Notes under the pieces: model-generated
Told to the model about the DNA's origin: nothing
What the model saw: the letters and a program-made list of their open reading frames with translations, nothing else
Databases searched by the model: none
Assembly (NCBI GenBank): GCA_036924855.1
Contig: JBAGRP010000001.1
Span: 4,774,001-4,838,000 of the forward strand
Length of the DNA: 64,000 bases
From: Nitrobacteraceae bacterium AZCC 2146
GTDB lineage: Bacteria > Pseudomonadota > Alphaproteobacteria > Rhizobiales > Xanthobacteraceae
Direction of reading: 5' to 3'
In this document: piece after piece, positions 55,759-64,000 of the stretch
How positions within the stretch are numbered: the stretch's first letter is position 1
How the letters are laid out: each line of letters opens with the position of its first letter
Made by a program: the position numbers and the translations under genes

Positions 55759-56643
55759 TCAAACCCGCACGCTTCTGGTCGCATCTCGTGCGATTGCCAT
55801 GAAGGCACGCGCGGCGGCGGTCTGATAGCGATGAGCATCCCACAGCAATGCTCCGGAGCGGCGAATCCACGGAGGACCGATTGGAATCATCGCGAGGTCT
55901 TTCCGGGCATTTAAGCTTCGATCGGCAAGGACAGTCGGTAATCCTCCCGATTTAGCGAGTTCGATCAGGGCTTCGACCGAATCCATTTCGACCCGAATAT
56001 CTAGCTTCGTATTCGGCGCCAGCGACTCGTCAAGAATGCGCCGGGTCGCGAATGCCGTGGTCAGGAGTGCCAGAGGGCGTCGTGCGAGCGCTGTCAACGA
56101 AATTGATTGTTGCTGCGGCCTATTTTGCGACTTCGCAAGCACCAAGACCAATCGCTCCTCGAACAAGCGGTCGACTCCCAGTTCGGGATGCTGCGGCGGA
56201 TCGAAAGCGATTCCGAGGTCTAGATGTCCAGACAGGATGCGCTGCTCGACACCGCGTGCATTGTCCGCCTCGACACTCAGCCGAACGTTGGCGTACTTCT
56301 CGCCGAAACTGCCGATGATCTTCGGCAGGAAGGCCGTGCTGTAGGTGTGTATCACGCCCACGCGAAGGGTGCCCGTCATGCCGCCCTCCAGCTCGGCGAT
56401 CGCCGTGCGGGCAGCCTCGGTCTGGACCATCAGACGTTGTGCATGTTCGCGGAGCGCGAGCCCTGTCTCGGTCAGTTGCATGCCGTTGGCCGTTCGGTCG
56501 AACAAGACGGTGCCGAGATCTTGTTCAAGTGCGCGAATCTGCTGCGACAGCGTCGGCTGGGCGACGCCTAAGATCTCCGCAGCTTTTGCCATGCGTCCAT
56601 GCGTGGCAATTGCCAGAAAATATCGGAGACGCCTCGGATCCAT
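55759..56643 (-). CDS. LysR-family transcriptional regulator (catabolic type)
   Basis: The 294-residue LysR protein has the HTH RLRYFLAIATHGRMAKAAEILGVAQPTLSQQIRALEQDLG (residues 4-43) and the effector domain beginning TLRVGVIHTYSTAFLPKIIGSF. It is divergent from the receptor genes and catBC. A perfect LysR box lies 17 bases before its start codon. By position it is the likely activator of that unit, in the way CatR controls catBC in Pseudomonas, but its sequence is not an obvious CatR. Confidence 0.88.
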   Translation of the reverse strand: MDPRRLRYFLAIATHGRMAKAAEILGVAQPTLSQQIRALEQDLGTVLFDRTANGMQLTETGLALREHAQRLMVQTEAARTAIAELEGGMTGTLRVGVIHTYSTAFLPKIIGSFGEKYANVRLSVEADNARGVEQRILSGHLDLGIAFDPPQHPELGVDRLFEERLVLVLAKSQNRPQQQSISLTALARRPLALLTTAFATRRILDESLAPNTKLDIRVEMDSVEALIELAKSGGLPTVLADRSLNARKDLAMIPIGPPWIRRSGALLWDAHRYQTAAARAFMAIARDATRSVRV

Positions 56644-56659
56644 GGCCGATTACCTTTTC

Positions 56660-56674
56660 CTATCGGATCTATAG
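56660..56674. promoter_or_regulatory. LysR-type binding site (T-N11-A)
   Basis: CTAT-CGGATCT-ATAG, a perfect 4-bp-arm inverted repeat of the LysR recognition form, between the LysR gene and the rightward receptor gene. Confidence 0.65.
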
Positions 56675-56789
56675 TTTCAACTCTGTTGGCCTATGACGCT
56701 TCTCATGCCACTGTTTGTCAATATCAGATTTGGCGCGGCGTCTGCGGGGCCGTTGCCTGAATACAAAAAACCGAACGGGAGGCTTTTCC

Positions 56790-57788
56790 ATGCCATCACC
56801 ACTGACCTTATTGGCCCACGCAACCCGTTTTGCCGTGGTGGTTGGCTGTATCGCTATCGGCGCGAGCCGTGCAGCGGCTCAGGAGTACCCAACCAAGCCA
56901 ATCCAGTTAATCGTCCCGTTCGCGGCGGGCGGCGCTGCCGACATCATCGGCCGAACGATTGCGGAAAAGCTGAGCCAGACTTACGGCCAACAGGTCATTG
57001 TCGACAACAGAGGCGGAGCAGGCTCGAATATCGGCATCAACGCGGCCGCCAAGAGCGCCCCGGATGGCTACACGCTGGTGCTCGCGTCGATCGCCGTGGC
57101 CGTCAACCCGTGGCTTTTCAAATCGATGCCGTACGATCCGGTGAAGGACCTGACACCGCTGACGTTGGCGCTTGAGACGCCGAACGTGGTGCTTGTGCCG
57201 ACCGCGTCGCCAATCAAGAACGTCAAGGATCTGATCGCTTTTGCGAAAGAAAAAGCGAAATCCGGTGGCGCCACCTATGGCTCCGCCGGCGTCGGTTCTT
57301 CTCTGCATCTGGCAGCGGAGGTCTTTCGTCAAAAGGCCAATATCGAACTGACCCACGTTCCCTATCGCGGCTCGTCGCCGGCGCTGACGGATCTGATGGC
57401 CGACCGGATCGACCTGATGTTCGACAACGCCTCGACGGCGCTTCCGCAGGTACAGGGCGGCAGCCTCCGCGCCATTGCCGTCACCACGAAGGAGCGCATC
57501 GCCGCGTTGCCGGACGTGCCGACGATCGACGAATCCGGCGTGCCGGGCTTCGAGCTCGGCAACTGGTGGGCCATTTTTGGTCCGGGCCAGATGCCGCCGG
57601 CGCTGGCGGAGCGCATCAGCGCCGATATCCGCAAGGTTCTCGCGGACCCCGATGTGCAGAAGCGTTTCGCCGACGTCAGCGGGCGCGTCATCGCGTCGTC
57701 GCCCCAGGAACTCGCCGCGCACCTGGCGAAGGAGAGCGCCAAATGGAAGCAAATCGTCGATGCAGCGGGCATTCGCGGGAGCCAATGA
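56790..57788 (+). CDS. Tripartite tricarboxylate transporter substrate-binding protein (Bug type)
   Basis: The 332-residue exported receptor has a signal peptide (cleavage after AAAQ near residue 31) and the Bug/TctC pattern: YPTKPIQLIVPFAAGGAADIIGRTIAEKL, VDNRGGAGSNIGINAAAKSAPDGYTL, THVPYRGSSPALTDLM and LPDVPTIDESGVPGFE. It binds small carboxylates in the periplasm. ACGGGAGG precedes ATG 56790. The TctA and TctB membrane partners are not in the window, so it must use a distant transporter or serve in signalling. catBC follows 1.4 kb downstream. Confidence 0.93.
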   Translation: MPSPLTLLAHATRFAVVVGCIAIGASRAAAQEYPTKPIQLIVPFAAGGAADIIGRTIAEKLSQTYGQQVIVDNRGGAGSNIGINAAAKSAPDGYTLVLASIAVAVNPWLFKSMPYDPVKDLTPLTLALETPNVVLVPTASPIKNVKDLIAFAKEKAKSGGATYGSAGVGSSLHLAAEVFRQKANIELTHVPYRGSSPALTDLMADRIDLMFDNASTALPQVQGGSLRAIAVTTKERIAALPDVPTIDESGVPGFELGNWWAIFGPGQMPPALAERISADIRKVLADPDVQKRFADVSGRVIASSPQELAAHLAKESAKWKQIVDAAGIRGSQ

Positions 57789-57867
57789 CGACGGACGCCG
57801 GAAACAAGACGGCGATCGATCACTGACGAATATCAAGCAAAGACGCGCGCTCATGGTGAGAGCGCTC

Positions 57868-59085
57868 ATGGAGAATGATGTGAAGAAGGTACTTTCAGGT
57901 CTGGTGGCATCCGTCATGGTCATCGCCACCTCGGCTGCCGTGGCACAGAACACCGGGCCGCTTAAGTTGGGCGCGGTCCTCGATATGTCCGGCCTCTTTG
58001 CCGACATTACGGGGCCGGGCAGCGAGGCAGCAGCCAAGATGGCCGTCGAGGATTTCGGCGGCGAAGTCCTCGGGCGCAAGGTCCAGATCGTGGTCGCCGA
58101 CCATCTCAACAAGTCTGACCTGGCCGCGAATTTCACCCGCGAAATGATCGACAACCAGGGCGTCGAAGCCATCGTCGATGTGGCGGGCTCCGCCACGGCG
58201 CTGGCTGCGGCGGAAATGGCCAAGACGCGCGGCAAGATCATCATGTTCAATGGTCCCGGCGCGGTCAGGCTCACCAACGAGGCGTGCGGTCCTTACATCG
58301 TCCACTACACCTATGACACCTATGCGCTGGCCAGCGTCACCGGCCTCGCTACGGTGAAGCGCGGTCTCAATAGCTGGTTCTTCCTCACGGCCGACTACGC
58401 GTTCGGCCAGGAACTGGAGCGCGACACCTCGAACGTCGTCACCAGGGCGGGCGGCAAGGTTGTCGGCAGCGTGAAGCACCCGATCAACACGTCAGATTTT
58501 TCGTCGTTTTTGCTCCAGGCGCAGAGCACCAAGGCAAGCGTGATCGGTCTGGCCAATGCGGGTGGCGACACCATCAATGCGATCAAGCAGGCGGCCGAGT
58601 TCGGCCTGACCCAGTCCGGACAGAAGATGTCGCCATTGCTGGCGTTCATTTCCGACATGGACAGCGTCGGACTCGAGACGGCGCAAGGTCTGCTGCTGGC
58701 CGAGGCGTTCTATTGGGACCTCAATGACGAAACGCGCGCTTTTTCGAAGCGCTTCATAGAGCGCACCAAGCGCGCGCCGACGTCGGCCCAGGCGGGCGTC
58801 TATTCGTCCGTCACGACCTACCTGAACGCGGTGAAGAAGGCGGGTACCACCGATGCAGCGGCCGTGATGAAGGTCATGAAGGAAACACCGATCAACGACA
58901 TGTTCGCGAAGAACGGCCGGATACGCGAGGACGGCCGCATGGTGCACGACATGTACCTGTTCGAAGTGAAGAAGCCGTCGGAATCGAAGGGGCGTTGGGA
59001 CGACTACAAGCTGCTTGCGACCGTCTCCGGCGAAGACGCATTTCAGCCGCTCTCGGCTTCACGTTGCCCGTTGATCAAGAAGTAA
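57868..59085 (+). CDS. Branched-chain-amino-acid-type ABC transporter substrate-binding protein
   Basis: The 405-residue exported periplasmic-binding protein (LivJ-like, type I fold) has a signal peptide ending VAQ (about residue 28), then PLKLGAVLDMSGLFADITGPGSEAAAKMAVEDFGG and VVADHLNKSDLAANFTREMID. Aromatic acid receptors of this group often lie in aromatic-catabolism clusters. ATG 57868 is favoured; ATG 57853 is the alternative. The Liv permease and ATPase genes are not in the window. It is 80 bases after the Bug receptor and probably cotranscribed with it. Confidence 0.88.
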   Translation: MENDVKKVLSGLVASVMVIATSAAVAQNTGPLKLGAVLDMSGLFADITGPGSEAAAKMAVEDFGGEVLGRKVQIVVADHLNKSDLAANFTREMIDNQGVEAIVDVAGSATALAAAEMAKTRGKIIMFNGPGAVRLTNEACGPYIVHYTYDTYALASVTGLATVKRGLNSWFFLTADYAFGQELERDTSNVVTRAGGKVVGSVKHPINTSDFSSFLLQAQSTKASVIGLANAGGDTINAIKQAAEFGLTQSGQKMSPLLAFISDMDSVGLETAQGLLLAEAFYWDLNDETRAFSKRFIERTKRAPTSAQAGVYSSVTTYLNAVKKAGTTDAAAVMKVMKETPINDMFAKNGRIREDGRMVHDMYLFEVKKPSESKGRWDDYKLLATVSGEDAFQPLSASRCPLIKK

Positions 59086-59164
59086 AGCGGAAGACGGGAG
59101 GCGAATGGATCGCCGAAAGCATTCCCATTCGGGCCTTCCGCCATAAACAACAGGAGCAACCTTC

Positions 59165-60340
59165 ATGATCACCAGCGTTGCAGCCCGCGTCGATGATGTC
59201 GAGACACTTTTGATCGACGTGCCGACGATCCGCCCCCATCGATTGTCGATGCATACGATGAACAGCCAGACCCTGGTCCTGGTCATCATCCACTGCTCCG
59301 ACGGGACGACCGGAATTGGCGAGGGCACAACCATCGGCGGCCTCAGCTACGGCGAGGAGAGTCCCGAGGGCATCAAGCTGACCATCGATACCTACATCGC
59401 TCCAGCCATCGTCGGAATGGATGCATCCCGGGTCGCCATCCTCATGGACGATGTGCGGCGACGGGTGAAAAGTAATCGCTTCGCGAAATGCGCTGTGGAG
59501 ACGGCGCTCTTGGACGCGCTCGGCAAGCGCCTCGGGCTACCGGTGTCGGAACTTCTCGGCGGTCGCCGGCACGACACCTTGCCGGTCGCCTGGACTCTGG
59601 CCAGCGGTGACACGATCCGCGACATCGCGGAAGCCGAACAGATGCTCGAAGCGCGCCGCCACAATATCTTCAAGCTGAAGATCGGTCTGCGTTCAGTGGA
59701 TGCAGATGTGGCGCATGTGGCGGCCATCAAGAAGGCGCTTGGAGACCGCGCCAGCGTGCGCGTGGATGTGAACCAAGCGTGGAGCGAGCCCGAGGCGCGG
59801 CGCGGCATTCCCGCTCTCGAAGCGGCCGGCGTGGACCTCATCGAGCAACCCCTGTCGCGCGATAATCGTGGAGCACAGGCCCGCCTCAGTGGTCGCTTCG
59901 CCGTGCCCATCATGGCCGATGAGGCATTACATGGGACGACGGATGCTTTCGATATCGCGGCGCGGGGCGCGGCCGACGTATTCGCTCTAAAGATTAACCA
60001 GGCAGGCGGTTTATACGATGCCGTTAAGATGGCAGCCATCGCGGAGGCCGCAGGTATCGGCCTTTATGGAGGCACCATGCTGGAAGGCGGCGTGGGCACC
60101 GCCGCCTCGGCGCAGGTCTTCTCCGTCCTGCCGCAACTGGCATGGGGTACGGAGCTATTCGGACCGCTGCTGCTGACCGAGGAGATCCTCGCGACGCCGT
60201 TGCGTTATGCCGACTTCGTGCTGCAGGTGCCAACGGCGCCTGGCATCGGCGTCGAATTGGACATGGAGCGCGTCGCGTTCTTCCGTCGCGATGGTTACTC
60301 GCCGCGCGTCCACCCGGCACGCGCATCAGTAGGAGCTTGA
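59165..60340 (+). CDS. catB: Muconate cycloisomerase
   Basis: The 391-residue enolase-superfamily enzyme converts cis,cis-muconate to muconolactone in the catechol branch of the beta-ketoadipate pathway. The KxK catalytic motif is FKLKIGL (about 169-175), with metal ligands Asp, Glu and Asp in RVDVNQAW (about 199), LIEQPL (about 225) and MADEAL (about 250), and the C-terminal GGTMLEGGVGTAAS block. ATG 59165 is used with AGGAG upstream. catC lies 3 bases beyond its stop, an obvious operon. Confidence 0.95.
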   Translation: MITSVAARVDDVETLLIDVPTIRPHRLSMHTMNSQTLVLVIIHCSDGTTGIGEGTTIGGLSYGEESPEGIKLTIDTYIAPAIVGMDASRVAILMDDVRRRVKSNRFAKCAVETALLDALGKRLGLPVSELLGGRRHDTLPVAWTLASGDTIRDIAEAEQMLEARRHNIFKLKIGLRSVDADVAHVAAIKKALGDRASVRVDVNQAWSEPEARRGIPALEAAGVDLIEQPLSRDNRGAQARLSGRFAVPIMADEALHGTTDAFDIAARGAADVFALKINQAGGLYDAVKMAAIAEAAGIGLYGGTMLEGGVGTAASAQVFSVLPQLAWGTELFGPLLLTEEILATPLRYADFVLQVPTAPGIGVELDMERVAFFRRDGYSPRVHPARASVGA

Positions 60341-60343
60341 ATC

Positions 60344-60634
60344 ATGCTTTTCCAGGTTGAGATGGACGTACAGATTCCGCCCGGGCTGGCTCCCGACGTG
60401 GTTGAAAACCTGAAGAAGACCGAACGTGAACGCGCGCAGGAATTGCAAAGCGGTGGCCAATGGCGCCATCTTTGGCGGGTCGCTGGACGCTATGCCAATG
60501 TCAGCATTTTCGATGTGGAGAGCAATGAGGAGCTGCACGACATTCTGTCGACATTGCCGCTCTTTCCCTTCATGCACGTAACCGTGACACCCTTGTGCCG
60601 GCATCCATCGTCCATCCGATCGGACGACAGCTAG
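60344..60634 (+). CDS. catC: Muconolactone delta-isomerase
   Basis: The 96-residue small ferredoxin-fold protein isomerises muconolactone to beta-ketoadipate enol-lactone, the step after CatB. Signature blocks are MLFQVEMDVQIPPG at the start, KTERERAQELQSGGQWRHLWRVAGRYAN and SIFDVESNEELHDILSTLPLFPFM. AGGAG precedes ATG 60344. catA and pcaD are not in the window, so the rest of the pathway is encoded elsewhere. Confidence 0.95.
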   Translation: MLFQVEMDVQIPPGLAPDVVENLKKTERERAQELQSGGQWRHLWRVAGRYANVSIFDVESNEELHDILSTLPLFPFMHVTVTPLCRHPSSIRSDDS

Positions 60635-60999
60635 ACGCGCCTGGCCCGGGAAGCAACTCGCCGTTTTACGGTGTGCCGACGGTGATCCACGGGATCTCGC
60701 TTGGTAGCGAAGACCGGCCGGTACAAGTTGCCGGCCTATATCCAGACCGTGCCAGGCAGCTTGCCGAAGATCGAAGTCCACGCCTGCCGGTCACGCTACA
60801 AACGATGAGACCAACCTTCCGCCGAGCCGATAAAACGTTCCCATCTCTAGGTTTGCCGTTATCCGGCTCCAAAACCCGCAGCCGCTCGGCTTGTCCGCCA
60901 GTGCCCGAACGCTCGGAACATCGCCAGGCTTTTCGCTGTGAGCACAGTCCGCAAGACGTCGCCATGGCTCCCGCATTTCCCGGCCGCTTCTCTCTACAT
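60635..60999. other. Intergenic region after catC
   Basis: A 365-bp stretch with no supported gene. An open frame spanning it (60595-61212, plus) has no recognisable composition or motif and overlaps the small exported protein gene on the other strand. I see no repeat or terminator of note. Confidence 0.5.
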
Positions 61000-61323
61000 C
61001 TACTTTTTCGATTGCCCCCGTACCTCTCTTGCTTCCTGGAGACATGTCAGCAATTCGACGTAGCTTGGCGTGTCATCACTGTTGGTGTCGGCCGTGCAAG
61101 TTGTCTTGTCCGACTTGGAAAATTGAGACCATTGCGCCTGAAGCTGCTGACGCGCCTGCTGCTCATCACTTACGCATTTCTTCAGCGGCTGCTCTTCAGT
61201 AAGGCCCGATGAAGCAGCGTTGTCCAGGCGGCAGCCCCGCGCGATATCAAATTTTGGCACGTTATCAGCAACCGTAATGACCAAATGCGATCCGAGAATT
61301 ATTATTGGGAATGAAACCAGCAT
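61000..61323 (-). CDS. Small exported Cys-containing protein
   Basis: The 107-residue product has a hydrophobic N-terminus (MLVSFPIIILGSHLVITVA) followed by NVPKFDIARGCRLD and in all four Cys (in RGCR, KKCV, TTCT and LTCL), a spacing that suggests two disulfides in the periplasm. GGAGA precedes ATG 61323. Sequences with an ARGC start of this kind are frequent in Bradyrhizobium-type genomes as hypothetical proteins. I cannot assign a function. Confidence 0.65.
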   Translation of the reverse strand: MLVSFPIIILGSHLVITVADNVPKFDIARGCRLDNAASSGLTEEQPLKKCVSDEQQARQQLQAQWSQFSKSDKTTCTADTNSDDTPSYVELLTCLQEAREVRGQSKK

Positions 61324-61508
61324 TTTTGCTCTCCTGTGCAAAGCGACACCCCCAGTCGTTAGAGGGTTCTTTTATCGCGGCGATCGACTTTCAGGCGCAC
61401 AGTTCAACTAGAAAACCGCCTCTTGGCGAGCACCTCACGATCAATCCCGAAACAACACAATAGAAATCGTAGCTTTTCTCATGCCGGCAATCCTGGCTAT
61501 GCGCTCGC

Positions 61509-62264
61509 TTAAGGATTGAGCGGCGCGAGAGCATTGCGCAGCGGCGCACTGGAAATTTGCATTAACCCGGCAAACGGCTGACCAAGCTCCAGGATAAGGT
61601 ATATCGCGCCGGCGGCCGACAGCGCAAAGATGAACAGAGATCCGACAACGATTGCGTTGGGTTTGGCGAACAGGCTGAAGCTTTCGAAGATGATGGCGAG
61701 CCAGAAAATCAGCACCACCAGAAAGGGCATGGGAATTGAATTGTCGGCCTGCGTAAACAGCAGCAAGCGCGTTTGCGCGATATCGTTGCCGATCTGTATT
61801 GCCTGTGCTTGCAGGGAGCGTTGAGCATCGTTCGTTGGAGAAAGTTCCCGCAGTTTCATATAGAACGCATCAGTCACAGCGCTTGCCTCGAAGGGGACTG
61901 CCTTAGCCAGATCGGACTCGTGCCACATTCGGTCAGCCAAAATAACGACGCCACGCCGCATCAGATTGCGGACTACACTTGTTTCCGCCCCATACTGTGC
62001 CAGAACATGGTCGAGGAGGATAATATTGGCCGTCATTTGCTTGATTTGAGTGCTCTGCGTGTCGTATGAATTTTTCGCCGAAGCGATAAGCAGGCCGAGG
62101 ACAAGTGCGGCTATTGTCCCGATGAGGCCCGTACCCAGCCGGACCACATCCTTCGCATCGGTGCTCAGATGATGCTCCGCCAACGTGCTGCGAAGCAATA
62201 TTCCGAGCAAGGCGCCGCCGGAGATGCACACAAACGTGATGCACGATAACGCGATTGCACTCAT
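61509..62264 (-). CDS. DUF4239 (bestrophin-like) membrane protein
   Basis: The 251-residue protein has two N-terminal membrane helices (about 5-25 and 45-62), a long polar helical segment (75-165), and two C-terminal helices (about 180-200 and 206-226), the layout of DUF4239. The LGTGLIGTIAALVLGLLIASAKNSYD block near residue 43 is characteristic. The family is sometimes called bestrophin-like, but transport activity is unproven. It lies between two exported-protein genes on the same strand. Confidence 0.82.
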   Translation of the reverse strand: MSAIALSCITFVCISGGALLGILLRSTLAEHHLSTDAKDVVRLGTGLIGTIAALVLGLLIASAKNSYDTQSTQIKQMTANIILLDHVLAQYGAETSVVRNLMRRGVVILADRMWHESDLAKAVPFEASAVTDAFYMKLRELSPTNDAQRSLQAQAIQIGNDIAQTRLLLFTQADNSIPMPFLVVLIFWLAIIFESFSLFAKPNAIVVGSLFIFALSAAGAIYLILELGQPFAGLMQISSAPLRNALAPLNP

Positions 62265-62407
62265 GGTTCACCACGATTGTGAGACAGCAACTTGGCGACA
62301 GGCAACATTAGGACTCCTGCGGCATCGCTGGGTGCTGCCGCAGACGTTCTGCCGCGCATGGTCGGCAACGAGCCCACGTGGTTTTCGAGCTGACCTTCGT
62401 GGATTGT

Positions 62408-62620
62408 TCAGTACACCCTACGGCGGACAGCGGCCCGTGGCGCAACAACAACAGCGCGGGCAGCAGGGCGAACAACAGGCCGCGCGACGACGGCGGCCCC
62501 GCCCGCAGCGACGCAGCCGGCGCGAACCACGCCGCGAGCGCAGACAACTGCGCTTGCTTCCATCGTGCTCAACGCGATGAAGCTTCCTGCCAGCAATAGA
62601 GGGATCATCAGATGTTTCAT
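62408..62620 (-). CDS. Small exported Val/Ala/Arg-rich protein
   Basis: The 70-residue product has a clear signal peptide (MKHLMIPLLLAGSFIALSTMEASA, cleavage near residue 24), then VVCARGVVRAGCVAAGG with two Cys and a tail of VVRPAAR and VVVAPRAAVRR repeats. Similar small proteins are common as multi-copy hypotheticals in Bradyrhizobium-type genomes. GAAAGAGAG lies before ATG 62620. The basic tail suggests contact with the envelope or with nucleic acid, but no role is known. Confidence 0.7.
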   Translation of the reverse strand: MKHLMIPLLLAGSFIALSTMEASAVVCARGVVRAGCVAAGGAAVVARPVVRPAARAVVVAPRAAVRRRVY

Positions 62621-62699
62621 GACGGCTCTCTTTCGGTTGTGAATCGGTCGTTCGGTCAATCGCATTTCCGCTTCGTTCGGTAACTCAGCGCCGCATTGC

Positions 62700-64000
62700 T
62701 TAGGCCGCAGAGGCCACTGCCGGCCTCTTCGCAAGCATAGCTCGTCGATCGTGAATGAGACTTTCCAGCCGATGGGCCACCACATTCAGCGTAGTGGCAT
62801 CTACCGCGCTCTCGTCCCCACTCGCGGATTTGGCGCGTTGCGCTTTGAGAATTTCGTCAATTTCTTCTTCGATATCTGACAGCTCGGCCTCGGTGTCGAC
62901 GTTCCGAATCCGGCGTGCCAAGGCATAAAGAGAATCCAAAGGGCCTTGCTGAGTTGGGGCCTCGCCGGTCCCTAGAAACTTCCAGGCCGCAGCAAGCACG
63001 GTGGCCGCGCCCCCAAGCACCATTGGCGCCAGATAGATCTCGTTGCCGTACTTATCCATGAAGCTCTGCTGGGTGCCGTTGTAGAAGGCTGCGGCTCCGG
63101 GATGCAGAGGAAGGTAGGCGTCCTGATCGGTGCTGGGAGCGGTGATTTGCGCAAAAATCGGCTGCTCGCCCAGCAGGTCTCTGCGCACGCTCAGAACCGT
63201 CTGCGTGAGGCTGGTTATCAAGTCGGTACTGAGCTTCTTGTTTGCGACCAGATATAATGAAGCCCTCAAGGTCGTCAGGTCATCGTCCGGAACCGGTGGC
63301 GATCCCCGCAGCGTGCCCTTTGGCACATCGAAGCTTTCATAGGCGCGTTCAGCTTCTGCAATTGCCCCCGCAGATTCGATCGGGATCAGTACCGGCACCA
63401 TCTTTTGGCCCAGTTGAAAGAAGCCTCGCACGAATGACAAGTATTTCTCTGTCAAGGGGATCGCAACAAGTAGAGCGCTGACCTGTTTTGATTGAATCGC
63501 TTGCCGGGCATCTGCCAAGGCGATGTTCTTAAACACAACCTTTGCGCGGGCCAGGTCATATTCCTTGTTCAAGACATCAACAATTTTAGAGTTCGTTACT
63601 CCGCTAACCACGCCCACCGTATGGCCCTTCAGCTTGCTTATGCTGTCGATGGGAGATCCCGGTGGCGCGACGATCAGTACAACCACATGGCTCACAATGA
63701 GGACCGCTTGCGCTTGCGACAGGTCACCGACGTCGCCGCGAACCACCGCGAGATCCACTTTACCTGCCGAAAACGCATTAGCGGCTTCAAGTGCGGTACC
63801 GCTGTCGATAACGTTAAGCCGCACCGGCGCATTCGTCGAAACGAGCCGGCTTGCAATCGCAGACATTGCCTTGGCAGCCTCACCGTCAATGGAGCCGACC
63901 GCTACGGTCAGCGTTACCGGACGAGTGAAGTACCGATAGGCAAAGAGGCCTGCGCCTGTCGCAAGAACAACGACACCAACGAGCAGCGCAAAGCGAAGCC
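62700..64000 (-). CDS. TAXI-type TRAP solute receptor-like protein (partial)
   Basis: The frame continues past the right edge, so the N-terminus is missing. The visible part begins with a membrane segment (FALLVGVVVLATGAGLFAYRY) and VTLTVAVGSIDGEAAKAM, then the TAXI-family periplasmic receptor fold (LNVIDSGTALEAANAFSAGKVDLAVVRGDVGD, KLKGHTVGVVSG). Unusually, after the receptor comes a second membrane helix (IYLAPMVLGGAATVLAAAWKFLG) and a charged helical tail of about 90 residues, so the protein is anchored at both ends. The TRAP membrane subunits are not visible. Confidence 0.82.
   Translation of the reverse strand, partial: LRFALLVGVVVLATGAGLFAYRYFTRPVTLTVAVGSIDGEAAKAMSAIASRLVSTNAPVRLNVIDSGTALEAANAFSAGKVDLAVVRGDVGDLSQAQAVLIVSHVVVLIVAPPGSPIDSISKLKGHTVGVVSGVTNSKIVDVLNKEYDLARAKVVFKNIALADARQAIQSKQVSALLVAIPLTEKYLSFVRGFFQLGQKMVPVLIPIESAGAIAEAERAYESFDVPKGTLRGSPPVPDDDLTTLRASLYLVANKKLSTDLITSLTQTVLSVRRDLLGEQPIFAQITAPSTDQDAYLPLHPGAAAFYNGTQQSFMDKYGNEIYLAPMVLGGAATVLAAAWKFLGTGEAPTQQGPLDSLYALARRIRNVDTEAELSDIEEEIDEILKAQRAKSASGDESAVDATTLNVVAHRLESLIHDRRAMLAKRPAVASAA

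Noticed and set aside
56907..58277. 456-codon open frame opposite the two receptor genes
   Set aside because: It spans two well-supported genes on the other strand and has no domain pattern.
60595..61212. 205-codon open frame after catC
   Set aside because: It overlaps the end of catC and the small exported protein gene, with no Shine-Dalgarno and no motif.

Overview
The window looks like a piece of an alphaproteobacterial chromosome of the Bradyrhizobium/Rhodopseudomonas type (Nitrobacteraceae). The reasons are the high GC content, a characteristic ori-proximal gene order (tim44-secB-dnaQ-coaE-maf-ppsR | hemJ-rho-mnmE-mnmG-rsmG-parA-parB-holA-lptE-leuS), many palindromic intergenic repeats of the sort common in that family, and small Ala/Val/Arg-rich exported proteins. 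This assignment is inferred from gene content and order; no database search was run.

Region 1 (1-19.9 kb) is a conserved housekeeping block. Genes to the left of about 5.4 kb (mltA, a Tim44-domain protein, dnaQ, coaE, maf, ppsR) run leftward, apart from secB. Genes to the right (hemJ, rho, mnmE, mnmG, a GNAT acetyltransferase, rsmG, parA, parB) run rightward. The 465-bp gap between them holds a TTATNCACA DnaA-box match, weaker boxes, an AT-rich stretch and four GANTC sites, so it is a good candidate for the chromosome origin. Four near-perfect parS sites (TGTTTCACGTGAAACA) lie 3.7-7.4 kb to the right, one inside rsmG, next to parAB. holA, lptE and leuS follow in a leftward operon.

Region 2 (20-32.5 kb) starts with an unusual translationally coupled pair: a protein with a histone-H1-like Lys/Arg-rich tail and a predicted outer-membrane beta-barrel protein. 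It continues with a Cache/HAMP/GGDEF diguanylate cyclase, yggS, a YkuD-fold protein, a CenR-like response regulator, a stand-alone cyclic-nucleotide-binding protein, xthA, a LolA-type carrier, ftsK and a class I aminotransferase.

Region 3 (32.6-41.1 kb) carries the nitrogen-sensing genes glnK-amtB plus a second PII gene, both with sigma54-type promoter candidates. Next come tesB, a UbiH-like hydroxylase, a Trm112-like protein, a TetR regulator divergent from a small membrane protein with two matching operators, a Lon-N-domain protein, a thioredoxin-TPR protein (CnoX type) and tRNA-Gly(GCC).

Region 4 (41.2-64 kb) is more accessory. It holds a DUF5996 pair, a sorbosone-dehydrogenase-like protein with a diheme cytochrome c, a panE-like reductase, SDRs, an HCCA-isomerase-like protein, a MATE exporter, a DUF2239 gene divergent from a glutathione transferase through a compact promoter with paired CCCGGG palindromes, a tautomerase/SDR/LysR group, histidine ammonia-lyase, an amidohydrolase, a decayed HpaH-type hydratase, and a beta-ketoadipate segment (LysR, two orphan solute-binding proteins, catB, catC). 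It ends with small exported proteins, a DUF4239 membrane protein and a truncated TAXI-type solute receptor. No CRISPR array, intact insertion sequence, prophage or rRNA operon is visible.
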